From assembly GCA_035260725.1 (NCBI GenBank), contig DATFUR010000013.1, positions 1 to 38,267 of the forward strand: 38,267 nt of DNA, in the 5' to 3' direction. A program made the position numbers and the translations under genes. Below the pieces are notes generated by a model. It worked only from the letters and a program-made list of their open reading frames with translations. It made no database searches and had not been told where the DNA came from. Shown piece by piece: positions 1 through 9,655 of this stretch. Every line of letters starts with the position of its first letter. Position 1 is the stretch's first letter. This stretch comes from DASRFS01 sp035260725. Lineage in GTDB: Bacteria; Patescibacteriota; Microgenomatia; Levybacterales; UBA12049.

Positions 1-3000
1 ATTACCGCAACAGCAGGAGGAAATGCTGCAGCTAAGGTATCAACAACCAAATTATTCTTTAATCCATCCACCGGTCTTTTAACATCTACAGGATTCTCCG
101 GTCCATTAACAGGAAACGTAACAGGTAATGTTTCGGGAACTGCAGCAACAGTAACAGGAGCAGCACAGTCTGCTATTACCTCAGTCGGAAGTTTGGTTTC
201 GGGTACGGTAATTGCCTCGCAGACATTCAGTACAAACGCAATTTCCGACTCTGGAGCATTAACTATTACTTCCGCAACAGCGAGTAACTTAACTCTTGGT
301 GCAGCAGGTACAACCGGAACCTTAACTCTTGGTCTTTCAACAGATACCAATACTATTAGTATTGGTGCCGGAGCAACAGCTGACACAAAGATTCAGACAA
401 TCAACATTGGTACCGGAACCGGTGTTACAACAGGTAAGGCTGTTATTACAATTGGTGAAACAAATGGAGCATCCTCTCTTACCTTAAAAGCAGGAACAGG
501 TGACATTAACTTCTATTCAACTTCAAACAAGATTACAAGTTCAGGTGCATTAACAGTTGCATCCACCATTACAGCTGCAACAACTGGCACTATTAATGGA
601 ATCAATGTCAGCTCCTCTGCAGTCTCAGGAGTTACGACTCTTGGTCTTTCTGGAGCGATAACCGGTGCCACAGCAACAAATACAATCAATGGAATAGTTA
701 TCAACTCCGGCGCTGTATCAAGTGTTTCAACATTAGGATTATCCGGTGCAATTACGGGTGCAACCGCAACCAACACTATTAATGGTTTAATTATCAATGG
801 TTCTACGCAGACATTAGCTGCTGATGGAATAACTTTTGCCGCTGGGACAGGGAGCCACAATGTAACTTTGACAGCGGGAACCGGGGGAACAACAGCAGGA
901 CTTATTGTAATTCCTGATACAACTGCGAGTCAGGTAATAACGGCAACAACAGGAACTCTCAATAACGCGGTCGGAGTTGCAGTAAATTCTGTTTCGGGAG
1001 GAGCTGCGGCCAAAATTGCTATCTCCGGAGTAGTTTCTGCAGTTGCCGATAACGTGATTGCAGTAGGAGATTATATTGGTATTGGAACAACAACTGCCGG
1101 ACGCGCAAAAAGTTTGGGGTCTACATATCCTACGACTGCAAATATCCAGGTTTTAGGAAGAGCACTTACTGCACAAGCTAGTGCCGGATCTACATTTAAT
1201 TTACTTTTGTCCGCTTTGGATAATAACGTTTCGGCAGGAGCGGCTTGTACAACTTGTATAGTCCAGATTCCAACAGGAAATACTGCAAATACAGCTAACA
1301 ACAATGTTATTTCTCCGACTGCCGGCAGCGTAAAAGGATTAACTATTAACGGAACCACCGATGCTACGACTGCTGCGGACATTTTGAATTTGATATCCGG
1401 TGTTAATACTGGTCTAACCTCGACTAACGGAATTCTTTTTAATCAAAATTCTGCCGGAACAACTACAAATGGTTTGAATATAACTCAAACAACAGGTACA
1501 TTAATAAGCGGAATTTCTTTCTCAGGGACAATCGGGACAGATATTACTACCGCTTCAGGTAGGGTTCTAAGTATCGATTCTGGTACAACGGGAGGCATCA
1601 ACATAGGTACTTCGGCCAATGCTAAAACTCTAACTCTGGGTAACACAACCGCTCAAACTAACGTAATAATAAATGCCGGAGTAACAACCAATAACACTGC
1701 GGGTTTGGCTGTTAACGCAAACGGAGCTACAACCGATACGGCTGGAGCCGTCGGAATTTCTGCAACCGGCTTGACAACAGGTACGGGACTCGCGCTTACT
1801 GTTTCGGATCCAAAAGTCAATGCAAGTGGTGCCACGAATGCAAAATTATCGACGGGTAAAATAATCAGCGTCGTCGCAACCGACGGCAAAAATTACTTGT
1901 CTTTGGACAACAGGGATTTGACAGTTGGGGGACACACAAATCAAGTTACAGTTACAAACGTCAACGATATTTATGTCTATGATACGACAAGGGATTTAGA
2001 CGGCGGAAGATGGACTCAGGATGAAAGAGCAAAGCAAGCATCCTGGTATAACGAAACAAGGACAGCGGCTGACGCTTGTACGATTGGAACAAACCTTCGT
2101 TGTGGAGCCCAGGTATTTCCAAAAAAAGCGATTTTGGTCGTAACAGCCTCCGGTACAACCAAAAATCTTCTTATATTTGACGCAAAAGACAATTCCTTGT
2201 GGATGGAATTTGACGCTTCGGGAGCGCAGGTTGCATTAGGATCATCGTCGACCACTGTTAACACTCTGTCTTCAGTATTTGCGCTCAACGGGAATATCTA
2301 TGTCGGAACTAATGGAACGACCCCGACCGGAATGTACGAAATTAACTTCAAGAACGACAAAATTACAAGGTATAACACGACAGACGCCGAAGATTATTCC
2401 GGTGCGATTTCGTCAAGAAACACGACGCAGACCGCAGCCTACAACAGCCAGGGAAGAACGGCCATGGCTATTCTTAGCGCATCGGTTAACGACGTCTTCG
2501 CCCAGCCAATTAATGGAAAAACTTTTGTTGCGGTTGCAACGGCGGGAGGAACAAACGGAGGAATTTCGCTTATTAACGAAACCTCCCAGTCGGTTGCTAA
2601 CTTAGGAACAGCCAGCAAAGCTTATACGGCTGCCTGGTACAGCCCGGACGATAATGTTTATGGTTTGAATTCGACGGATAAAGAATTGGATGTTTGGTAT
2701 CAAGCCTCCACCAAGTCCGGTAATACAGTTGCTTTCTCCGCAATGTATGACGAAACGGGTACCAGTGCAACAAGCGGGACTGGAGTTTTGGGCCCCGCCT
2801 TATTCTCGGCAGCTCCCACAATCAACGCCTCCGCGCCCGACGCTTTGTACGTAACTAATGGAACATCGACTGTAGACGGACAGTCCAACACAATTTACGT
2901 TGCGTATAATGAAGGACTTACCGTTTTGCAGGAGAAAACCGGGAACGAAACTGCAGGGTCAGTTAAGTATTATTCTTCCAATAATATTTCGGAAGAGATG

Positions 3001-6000
3001 ATTGGAGATACCAGGGCAATGCTTCCCATGGCCGGGAATACGACGCTAAATAATGCCTTGATAAGTAATGCATCAGATAAAGATGTTTCTATTAAAGCTG
3101 TAGGTTTTACTTCAAAAGGCACAACTAATGTGACCTCTGTTTCCGGAGTAAGAGGTCTTGCAAAGAATTTTGATGGTACGGCAAACTATCTTTGTACTGG
3201 AACGGTTGCAAATACTTGTGCCGATAACACTAACCTATCTATTGCAACAAATACCTTCGCCCTTAGCTTTTGGATTAAGACAACGAGCGCTGTGACAACG
3301 AGGACTATTGTTAACAAGCAGGTAACCTCAAGCCCAACAGCAGGATCTGCCGGATATTATGTCGGAATTACAACGGGACATTTATTGACTGCAAACGTAA
3401 CCGATGGAACGACTGCAATAACGGCGACATCAACAAGAATCCTTGACGATAATCTTTGGCACCACGTTGTAATTTCGGAAAATAGATTGATTAACAATTC
3501 AGCTTGTAACGCTGCCGGTAACTCGTGCACTTTGACTCAATATATCGATGGTGTCCAGGATGGTCAATCCGCTGCAAATACAACTCAATCAGGTTCGATG
3601 ACCAATACAAACTTTATGACACTAATGGCAAACTCTGCCGCAACAGCAGCACAGTTTACGGGAGGAGTTCTGGACGAGTTCTCATTCTTTGCTAATTCGA
3701 TATCGGCAGCGCAGGTTCAGAAAATGTACCAAGTTGGCTACAGAGCTTTGTTCTCAAGCAATAATGGAAGCGGTACGTTCCATTCCGCTCAAACAATTCG
3801 TGGAGTTACGGTTGCGGCGGACGCATCCCAAGCACTAAACGGCTCGTCAGTTGTCAAAGCCGTTAGACCAATGATGGATAATGGACTCATCTATACGGGA
3901 GGAGCAGCCGGAGTTTCGGTAATAGGAATTGACAATGACACTTTGCAAGATCTTTATTCTACTTCGATTACGACTAAAGACGATGTCAATGCAGCTTACG
4001 ATGCGACAAACGGAAACGCGGTCGTTTCGGTATCCAATACAAAGGGTTATGGAACCGGAACACTTTTAGCAATTGGACAAAACAACTCCGGAGCGGGTGG
4101 AATTTGGGCAGAGAGTAACGACACAACCTTTAAAGATTTCCTTGCAACAAGCTATGACCCATTTGGCATGACCTTTACCCAGACAAACTTGAGCGTAGAC
4201 AGAGTTCTAAGAGTTAGTAACCAGGGGGGATCAAGGCTAGATAATCTTACGATAACCGGCACTACTCAACCAATTGTCCCGGATATATTTAGAGTGGACA
4301 ACAACGGTGTTGCAGTCAGTGTCCCGACGGAAGCTTTATACACCAATGGAACAAACACCATTGCCGGTGTGACAATTTCTGCAATGAATAATATAACTAT
4401 GAATGGAGGAACAGCAGTAACCTTCAATGGTATTAGTACGACTACGCCAAATATAACTGGAACCTCCGGTACGCCAACAGCAAATGGAGAAAATATTACT
4501 GTTGGAACAGTAACAACTGCCGGCACCAATGATGGAATAAAGATTACCTTGCCAACGGGATCGGGTTCAATTACGACTGCCGGAACTATTAGTGGTATTG
4601 AATTGCCAACCGTGGCGGCAGGTCCCGGAGCAGGATCTTTAAATGGAATCAAGATTGGTAGCATCACTACTCCAGGTGCTGGAACAGAAACAGGGTTAAA
4701 TATTGGTTCAGGCTGGGATACGGCTATAGGCGTGACTGATTCTCAAGCCGTAGCCAATACTTTGGTAAATATTACAACATCTAATACAGGTCAAACCGGT
4801 AATTCTCTTTTGACCCAAACTGCATCAACTGCTACGGTCACCAATGGCCTGGTCAGATTTAACTTTAACGGTATACGAACGACTGCTGGCAATGGTTTCC
4901 AGATTGATGATGTCTCCACCACTCTTGCTACAGCTATGCAAGTCAATGTTAACTCTCTGACTACTGGCTTGGGACTCTCGGTCATTAACACTGGTACTGG
5001 ACTTACTACTGCAGGTGTCAACACCGGTTCATTATTAAATATCAATTCTTCCGGCGCAACCACTGCCTTTACAGGTTCTCTGGCAAATATAAACTTTGCT
5101 GGTACCGCGGTTGCAAACACTGGTGCTCTTTTGAACATCAATGCCTCGGGTACCTCCCAAATAACTCAACCTATCCTTGTTACCGACGCATCAACCGGTG
5201 CCACTACCAACGGTATGGTCCGCTTCAACTTTACTGGTGCCCGCACCGCGGCTGGCAATGGTTTCCAAATCGATGACATTTCAACAACCCTTGCAACGAC
5301 TATGAAAATTAACACCAACTCTTTAACAACAGGTAACGGTTTGGTGGTATCGGCAACAGCCGCTGGATTAACCGGTAACGCCTTGTCAGTTACCACTGGT
5401 TCAACAGGTGCGCCTACAGCCGGGTTGGTCCGCTTTAACTTCAACGGCATCCGAACAGCCGCCGGAGTTGGTTTCCAGATCGACGATATTTCGACGACGC
5501 TGGCAACTGCTATGCAACTTAATGCTAACTCACTCACAAGCGGTCTTGGATTCACGATTGCTTCCTCCGCAACCGGCATTACTACTGCCGGAACTAACGT
5601 TGGTTCACTCTTAAACGTTAATGAAACAGGCGCGATGACTGGGATGACCGGGCAACTTGTCTCCATAAACGCTTCAGGCGCAAACGCTGTCGGTTCAACC
5701 GGTTCCGCTCTTAATATCAACCTTGCCGGTACCGCGCAACTGATGAAGGGTATTACTGTAACTAGTGCAACGACTGGGGTAACGACAGATATGATGACCA
5801 TGACTTACGGAGGTATTGCAACATTGGCAACCACCAATAAATTTATTCGCTTCATTAATAGCGGTGCTGCTACTCAAGGCCAAATATCCGGAACAGGTAC
5901 CACTGGTCAAGTGGTGTATACCACCACGTCTGATCTTCGTCTGAAGCACAACGTCACTGATACTCACTTTGGTCTGACTGATCTCATGAATCTCCACGTT

Positions 6001-7260
6001 CGAGATTATATTTTCAACGCTGATACTACCAATACAATACAAACTGGTTTCGTTGCTCAGGAATTGAATGGAATATATCCAGAAGCAGTTGCAACAAATG
6101 GCGATGATGGAATGGTGTCGCTTAGCAATGATGCAATTCCATGGTCAGTCGATTACGGTAAAGTTACTCCACTTCTTGTCAAAGCCATTCAAGACCAACA
6201 AGTTCTTGTAGTTGGTTTACAGACAAGTATTGCGGCGCTTAGAGAGCTTAAACAGTCGACCAGTTCCGCAGGATTGAATAATCAAATTACTCAAGCAAGT
6301 TCTTCTGCTCAAATCTCTACATCGTCCGCACAGCTTGCTCAAAAAATCATATTTGATAATGATTTTGTAAAGGTTTTAGGTTCACTTACAGTTGACAAGT
6401 CTGCGATAGTTTCATTAGATCTTTCCGTACTTGGAAAATTAACTGCAACGGGAGGATTAACAGTTTTTGGCCCTGCAGAATTTAAAGACAAAACAATCTT
6501 TGACTCGATTGCGGAATTCTTCGGAAATGTAATATTCCACAAGGATGTAGCTTTTGAAGGCCGTCCTACATTTAACAACGATACAGCAGGCTTTGCAATT
6601 GTTAAGAAAGATGCAGAAAGCGTTGACATAGTTTTTGATAAAGAATATACACAAACACCATTGGTAAATATCTCTGTAACAATAGACGACAATGTCAATG
6701 GAAGTGCAGATCCTGCAGTTTTGGCGGCCCAAACCAAACTGGAAAGCGACATATTAAACGGAGACATAAAATATGTAGTAACCAGAAGAAATACCCGCGG
6801 ATTTACAATAAAAATAAATAAGCCCGCTGTCGGGGATATTAAATTCTCATGGACGGCATTTGCTATAAAGGACGCAAAGACTGCGGTTAGTAGTGCTGTT
6901 TTGTCTACTCAAACATCAACGCCTACGCCCACGGCCACGCCGATTGCAACACCTGTCCCAACTGTAGTTCCCACCCCGACTCCATTGGTTTCTGCAAGTC
7001 CGACTCCCACACCAACTCCTACACCTAGCGCAACGCCGGTTGCATCTGTTCAGAGTGCATCGCAAACCTTAACGGTTAACCAAAACGATCTTGGATTTTT
7101 GAGAGTCAGAGATATTCCTGCTGCATCGGGGAGTGAGTTAGCGCAAGTTAACCCGGGCCAAACGTTTGAAATTAAAGGCACAGATAATGGATGGTATAAA
7201 ATTGAATATTCAACGGGCGCCTTCGGATGGGTTAGTGGAAGTTATGTAACTTTAAATTAA
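1..7260 (+). CDS. Giant multidomain surface/tail-fibre-like protein with Peptidase S74 domain (5' partial)
   Basis: The frame is open from base 1 to the TAA at 7258-7260, so the N-terminus lies outside the window (2419 residues visible; numbering here starts at base 1). Order: Gly/Thr/Ala/Asn-rich beta repeats (codons 1-600; TLGLSGAITGATATNTING occurs twice); a beta-propeller-like part (about 615-1040); a LamG-like jellyroll (about 1050-1255, with FALSFWIKT and DDNLWHHVV); more propeller-like sequence; repeats built on RFNFNGIRTTAGNGFQIDD (three copies, about 1617-1830); Peptidase S74 intramolecular chaperone with SDLRLK at Ser1977; a possible coiled coil; an H-type-lectin-like beta domain (about 2197-2294); a Thr/Pro linker; and a C-terminal SH3b domain (about 2359-2419). 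S74 domains trimerise fibres and then cut themselves off at the Ser of SD, using a Ser/Lys dyad; both residues are present. Probably an exported adhesin or fibre. The domain calls rest on motif reading; the propeller and lectin calls are the weakest. Confidence 0.85.
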   Translation: MTATAGGNAAAKVSTTKLFFNPSTGLLTSTGFSGPLTGNVTGNVSGTAATVTGAAQSAITSVGSLVSGTVIASQTFSTNAISDSGALTITSATASNLTLGAAGTTGTLTLGLSTDTNTISIGAGATADTKIQTINIGTGTGVTTGKAVITIGETNGASSLTLKAGTGDINFYSTSNKITSSGALTVASTITAATTGTINGINVSSSAVSGVTTLGLSGAITGATATNTINGIVINSGAVSSVSTLGLSGAITGATATNTINGLIINGSTQTLAADGITFAAGTGSHNVTLTAGTGGTTAGLIVIPDTTASQVITATTGTLNNAVGVAVNSVSGGAAAKIAISGVVSAVADNVIAVGDYIGIGTTTAGRAKSLGSTYPTTANIQVLGRALTAQASAGSTFNLLLSALDNNVSAGAACTTCIVQIPTGNTANTANNNVISPTAGSVKGLTINGTTDATTAADILNLISGVNTGLTSTNGILFNQNSAGTTTNGLNITQTTGTLISGISFSGTIGTDITTASGRVLSIDSGTTGGINIGTSANAKTLTLGNTTAQTNVIINAGVTTNNTAGLAVNANGATTDTAGAVGISATGLTTGTGLALTVSDPKVNASGATNAKLSTGKIISVVATDGKNYLSLDNRDLTVGGHTNQVTVTNVNDIYVYDTTRDLDGGRWTQDERAKQASWYNETRTAADACTIGTNLRCGAQVFPKKAILVVTASGTTKNLLIFDAKDNSLWMEFDASGAQVALGSSSTTVNTLSSVFALNGNIYVGTNGTTPTGMYEINFKNDKITRYNTTDAEDYSGAISSRNTTQTAAYNSQGRTAMAILSASVNDVFAQPINGKTFVAVATAGGTNGGISLINETSQSVANLGTASKAYTAAWYSPDDNVYGLNSTDKELDVWYQASTKSGNTVAFSAMYDETGTSATSGTGVLGPALFSAAPTINASAPDALYVTNGTSTVDGQSNTIYVAYNEGLTVLQEKTGNETAGSVKYYSSNNISEEMIGDTRAMLPMAGNTTLNNALISNASDKDVSIKAVGFTSKGTTNVTSVSGVRGLAKNFDGTANYLCTGTVANTCADNTNLSIATNTFALSFWIKTTSAVTTRTIVNKQVTSSPTAGSAGYYVGITTGHLLTANVTDGTTAITATSTRILDDNLWHHVVISENRLINNSACNAAGNSCTLTQYIDGVQDGQSAANTTQSGSMTNTNFMTLMANSAATAAQFTGGVLDEFSFFANSISAAQVQKMYQVGYRALFSSNNGSGTFHSAQTIRGVTVAADASQALNGSSVVKAVRPMMDNGLIYTGGAAGVSVIGIDNDTLQDLYSTSITTKDDVNAAYDATNGNAVVSVSNTKGYGTGTLLAIGQNNSGAGGIWAESNDTTFKDFLATSYDPFGMTFTQTNLSVDRVLRVSNQGGSRLDNLTITGTTQPIVPDIFRVDNNGVAVSVPTEALYTNGTNTIAGVTISAMNNITMNGGTAVTFNGISTTTPNITGTSGTPTANGENITVGTVTTAGTNDGIKITLPTGSGSITTAGTISGIELPTVAAGPGAGSLNGIKIGSITTPGAGTETGLNIGSGWDTAIGVTDSQAVANTLVNITTSNTGQTGNSLLTQTASTATVTNGLVRFNFNGIRTTAGNGFQIDDVSTTLATAMQVNVNSLTTGLGLSVINTGTGLTTAGVNTGSLLNINSSGATTAFTGSLANINFAGTAVANTGALLNINASGTSQITQPILVTDASTGATTNGMVRFNFTGARTAAGNGFQIDDISTTLATTMKINTNSLTTGNGLVVSATAAGLTGNALSVTTGSTGAPTAGLVRFNFNGIRTAAGVGFQIDDISTTLATAMQLNANSLTSGLGFTIASSATGITTAGTNVGSLLNVNETGAMTGMTGQLVSINASGANAVGSTGSALNINLAGTAQLMKGITVTSATTGVTTDMMTMTYGGIATLATTNKFIRFINSGAATQGQISGTGTTGQVVYTTTSDLRLKHNVTDTHFGLTDLMNLHVRDYIFNADTTNTIQTGFVAQELNGIYPEAVATNGDDGMVSLSNDAIPWSVDYGKVTPLLVKAIQDQQVLVVGLQTSIAALRELKQSTSSAGLNNQITQASSSAQISTSSAQLAQKIIFDNDFVKVLGSLTVDKSAIVSLDLSVLGKLTATGGLTVFGPAEFKDKTIFDSIAEFFGNVIFHKDVAFEGRPTFNNDTAGFAIVKKDAESVDIVFDKEYTQTPLVNISVTIDDNVNGSADPAVLAAQTKLESDILNGDIKYVVTRRNTRGFTIKINKPAVGDIKFSWTAFAIKDAKTAVSSAVLSTQTSTPTPTATPIATPVPTVVPTPTPLVSASPTPTPTPTPSATPVASVQSASQTLTVNQNDLGFLRVRDIPAASGSELAQVNPGQTFEIKGTDNGWYKIEYSTGAFGWVSGSYVTLN
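5914..6240 (+). other. Peptidase S74 / intramolecular chaperone auto-processing domain
   Basis: The region encodes TTSDLRLKHNV followed by the typical TGFVAQELNGIYPEAV block and a trailing helical segment. Ser (5929-5931) and Lys (5944-5946) have the S-x4-K spacing of the catalytic dyad known from MYRF and phage tail-spike chaperone domains. Cleavage before the Ser would release a 443-residue C-terminal product. In tail spikes this domain is normally the last one; here it is followed by about 340 residues of further domains. Confidence 0.85.
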
Positions 7261-7266
7261 TGGTGC

Positions 7267-7301
7267 TTGACAAGAAAATCTAATTACTTTACGATTTTTA
7301 T
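7267..7301 (+). promoter_or_regulatory. Promoter, leaderless, for the 7302 gene
   Basis: TTGACA (7267-7272), 17-bp spacer, TACGAT (7290-7295), then 6 nt to the ATG at 7302. The predicted transcription start falls on the start codon and there is no Shine-Dalgarno sequence. Confidence 0.7.
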
Positions 7302-7739
7302 ATGAAGCTTTTATTGAAATGGTCGAAAAATCATTTTTTCCTCGTAATTCTTCTTGCCATAACTCTTCTTTCTTCGCTTTACTATTACACACAGCTTCAA
7401 AAAACCCAAAAAGAATTGGCAGATCTTAAGAAAAATCCAACAGTCGCAGCCCAAAATGAAAACAATGCTCTTATTGCAAAAGTAGGCCAGCTAGTAGTAT
7501 TGCCAACAGGAGAAACGCCAACAATCGCAACAGTTTCGGATATAAGTAAACTAAAAAATCAGCCGTTTTTCTCCAAAGCAGAGAACGGAGACAAAATTTT
7601 AATTTATACACAAGCTAAAAAAGCTTATCTTTACTCTGTTGGGTTGAATAAAATTCTAGACGTTGCACCGGTCAATATAGGAGCGCAAGGAAATAGCCCT
7701 CAAGTAGCAGGTGAATCAACCGGACCTATAAAAAAATAA
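7302..7739 (+). CDS. Membrane-anchored protein of unknown function, tandem paralogue 1
   Basis: 145 aa. An N-terminal membrane segment (about residues 12-28, FFLVILLAITLLSSLYYY) is followed by a short Lys/Gln-rich helix and a conserved extracytoplasmic domain carrying LPTGETPTIATVSD, NGDKILIY and QAKKAYLY. The same block occurs in the next gene, so the two are tandem duplicates. I do not recognise a named family. It follows the giant surface protein by 41 bp but has its own good promoter, so it need not depend on read-through. Its position suggests an envelope role linked to the surface protein, which is an inference. The start is set by the promoter geometry. Confidence 0.8.
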   Translation: MKLLLKWSKNHFFLVILLAITLLSSLYYYTQLQKTQKELADLKKNPTVAAQNENNALIAKVGQLVVLPTGETPTIATVSDISKLKNQPFFSKAENGDKILIYTQAKKAYLYSVGLNKILDVAPVNIGAQGNSPQVAGESTGPIKK

Positions 7740-7740
7740 T

Positions 7741-8145
7741 ATGGCAAAACAAATAGTACTTATTGTTCTTTTGATTCTGGCCATAATCGGAGGAGTTTTT
7801 GCGTTCACAAAATATCAGGCAACGCAGACGGAACTTACAAAATTAAAGCAAAATCCTCAATCTGTTGCCCAACAGGAAGTAAAAGATTTAGTCGCTCAAG
7901 TTGGTAAAATAGTAGAGCTTCCAACAGGAGAAACGCCAACAGTTGCAACAATTACAGACAAATCAAAGCTTACAGATCAACAGTTTTTTGCTAATGCGCA
8001 AAACGGAGACAAGGTTTTAATCTATGTGCAGGCTAAAAAAGCTTATCTTTATAGACCTTCAACAAACAAGCTCATTGATATAGCGCCGGTAAATGTGGGA
8101 ACAGCTTCCGCAAGTCCATCCCCGTCAGCAACCCCTAAGAAATAG
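7741..8145 (+). CDS. Membrane-anchored protein of unknown function, tandem paralogue 2
   Basis: 134 aa, starting 1 nt after the stop of the previous gene (TAATATG), so clearly co-transcribed. An N-terminal membrane segment (about 4-22) precedes a copy of the paralogue-1 domain: LPTGETPTVATITD, NGDKVLIYVQAKKAYLY, APVNVG. DNA identity is high in patches (compare 7503-7520 with 7921-7938), suggesting a fairly recent duplication. The C-terminus is a short Ser/Pro tail (ASASPSPSATPKK). The stop abuts the stop of the opposite-strand gene at 8146 with no spacer. Function unknown. Confidence 0.8.
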   Translation: MAKQIVLIVLLILAIIGGVFAFTKYQATQTELTKLKQNPQSVAQQEVKDLVAQVGKIVELPTGETPTVATITDKSKLTDQQFFANAQNGDKVLIYVQAKKAYLYRPSTNKLIDIAPVNVGTASASPSPSATPKK

Positions 8146-8868
8146 TTATTTGGTAAACAATTTTTGTGCTTTAGCGTAGTCTTCGTGCGTGTCTATTTCC
8201 ACCCATTTTAAGCCGGAAATATCTACAGCGCCAAAAGGTATTCCAAGTTCAACCAAAGTCGTATAAGAATCATCGTAATACTCGTTCCATTTATTTGGAT
8301 CTTTGAGCAATTGTTCCAGCTCGCCGAATAATATTTTTCCGGCCTCCTTACCTATTTTTTCAATACCGATTGATTCTCCGGAAGCTCTATTGAAGTCAAT
8401 TTTTTTTCCTACTTTTAAAACTCGACCATCAGTTCCAAGTTGGACTTTTACTTCCTCTTTGTCCAAGTGGATGTTTTTATCTATGCAAAGTGCACTCTTA
8501 AATGGACTTTGAATAAGTTTTTCCAGAATTTTCTGTTCGAAAACAACATCGGCATCGAATTTTACAAAGTCCTCATCTCTAATAAATTTTTTAGTCAGCA
8601 TGAGAGAGTAGGCAGTATTTGTTTTGTCAAACTTGTCGTTTCTAACGTATTTGATATTAAGGCCGGTAAAGGAGGAGGCAAATTCCTTGATCTTTTCTTC
8701 CAAGTATCCGGTCACAATGGTCACATCTTTTATTCCGGATTTTTGAATATTTGTCAGCATTCGTCCAAGTATTGTTGAGCCGTTAATCTCAAGCAAAGAT
8801 TTTGGGGCTTGGTCGGTGAGAGGTCTTATTCTTGAGCCTACGCCTGCTGCCAAAATAACTGCTTTCAT
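8146..8868 (-). CDS. Nucleotidyltransferase of the PntC/LicC/sugar-phosphate type
   Basis: 240 aa, about the usual length for short cytidylyltransferases. N-terminal signature LAAGVGSRIRPLTDQAPKSL is the NTP-binding loop, with the catalytic Arg and Lys. FDADVVF is the metal-binding Asp region, and GESIGIEKI is typical of the LicC, IPCT and 2-aminoethylphosphonate cytidylyltransferase (PntC) group. It is third in a minus-strand unit after a PhnW-like transaminase and a CDP-alcohol phosphatidyltransferase. That context favours making a CDP- or CMP-activated head group (for example CMP-2-aminoethylphosphonate) for transfer to lipid. Substrate choice cannot be read from the sequence; phosphocholine, inositol phosphate or a sugar phosphate remain possible. 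Confidence 0.8.
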   Translation of the reverse strand: MKAVILAAGVGSRIRPLTDQAPKSLLEINGSTILGRMLTNIQKSGIKDVTIVTGYLEEKIKEFASSFTGLNIKYVRNDKFDKTNTAYSLMLTKKFIRDEDFVKFDADVVFEQKILEKLIQSPFKSALCIDKNIHLDKEEVKVQLGTDGRVLKVGKKIDFNRASGESIGIEKIGKEAGKILFGELEQLLKDPNKWNEYYDDSYTTLVELGIPFGAVDISGLKWVEIDTHEDYAKAQKLFTK

Positions 8869-8889
8869 AGAAGAGCTACTATTGTATAG

Positions 8890-9654
8890 CTATTTTCTTA
8901 GAGGTTCAAGAAGCTTGCCCGAGTTCTTGCTTACTTGATGTCCTCTTTCCCAAAATCTCCAAAATGCGATTACGATTTGGCTTACGGCAAGTATCCAAAG
9001 AGCCAGATCCAGTCTATTAAATAAAGCTCCAAGTGAGGTGAAAACTGCAAATTCTGCCTCATCGACGAACAATATAATTCTATTTCTAATCCAAAGAGAA
9101 TTTAAAAACGTTAATTTATTAATTTTTTTCTCCAGCTGTTCTCTTTTTTGGGCGGATTTGGATAAATACGAAGAATCAAGATCTATTCGGCCAAAAAGGG
9201 TTGCGAGTTTTATATAATACCTAAACATAAAGAAAAAACACGCAGCAAAGCCCAGGTAAATAAACAAAATATTGTCTGTTTTAAGGAAAACGGCGAGAGA
9301 AAGAGAAAAAGTTATTATGAAGATTTTTAAAACGTCCAATACTTTGTCCAAAAAGTCTCCAAAATTTGAAGACATGTTTCTTTCGCGGGCCAACTGGCCA
9401 TCCAGATCGTCACCGATATAGCCTAAAAATATGCCAATGCTTGCAAAATAAAGGTGCATCGGATATTGGACAAAAAGAGAGAGGCATCCTGCGGTAAAAA
9501 TAAAAAAAGAAAACCAGGTAACGGCATTAGGGGTTATAAATTTTAGATTTTTTATTATTTGGAGGAGCAGATTTGCAAGCGGATATCCGAAAATATCGGC
9601 CCAATTGCCGTAGTAGGAAGATTTTATAACCTTGGATTCTTTTTGAATAGGCAT
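8890..9654 (-). CDS. CDP-alcohol phosphatidyltransferase family membrane protein
   Basis: 254 aa from the ATG at 9654. A TTG 15 nt upstream lies inside the preceding gene and is less likely; the ATG sits 1 nt after that gene's stop (TAATATG). The full family signature D-G-x2-A-R-x8-G-x3-D-x3-D is present as DGQLARERNMSSNFGDFLDKVLD split over 9345-9415, which binds the metal and CDP moiety. Several hydrophobic segments flank it (around ITPNAVTWFSFFIFTAGCL and IFIITFSLSLAVFL). The enzyme joins a CDP- or CMP-activated group to an alcohol or diacylglycerol in the membrane. With the adjacent nucleotidyltransferase and transaminase it probably finishes a lipid head-group pathway. The acceptor is not known. 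Confidence 0.85.
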   Translation of the reverse strand: MPIQKESKVIKSSYYGNWADIFGYPLANLLLQIIKNLKFITPNAVTWFSFFIFTAGCLSLFVQYPMHLYFASIGIFLGYIGDDLDGQLARERNMSSNFGDFLDKVLDVLKIFIITFSLSLAVFLKTDNILFIYLGFAACFFFMFRYYIKLATLFGRIDLDSSYLSKSAQKREQLEKKINKLTFLNSLWIRNRIILFVDEAEFAVFTSLGALFNRLDLALWILAVSQIVIAFWRFWERGHQVSKNSGKLLEPLRK

Positions 9655-9655
9655 A

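Noticed and set aside
193..195. TTG as the start of the giant surface protein
   Set aside because: The frame is open and repeat-coding right up to base 1, so the TTG is internal and the gene is truncated by the window edge.
4266..5801. Long minus-strand reading frames opposite the giant gene
   Set aside because: They are antisense shadows of the Gly/Thr/Ala repeats, with Val/Ala/Pro-rich low-complexity translations and no start signals.
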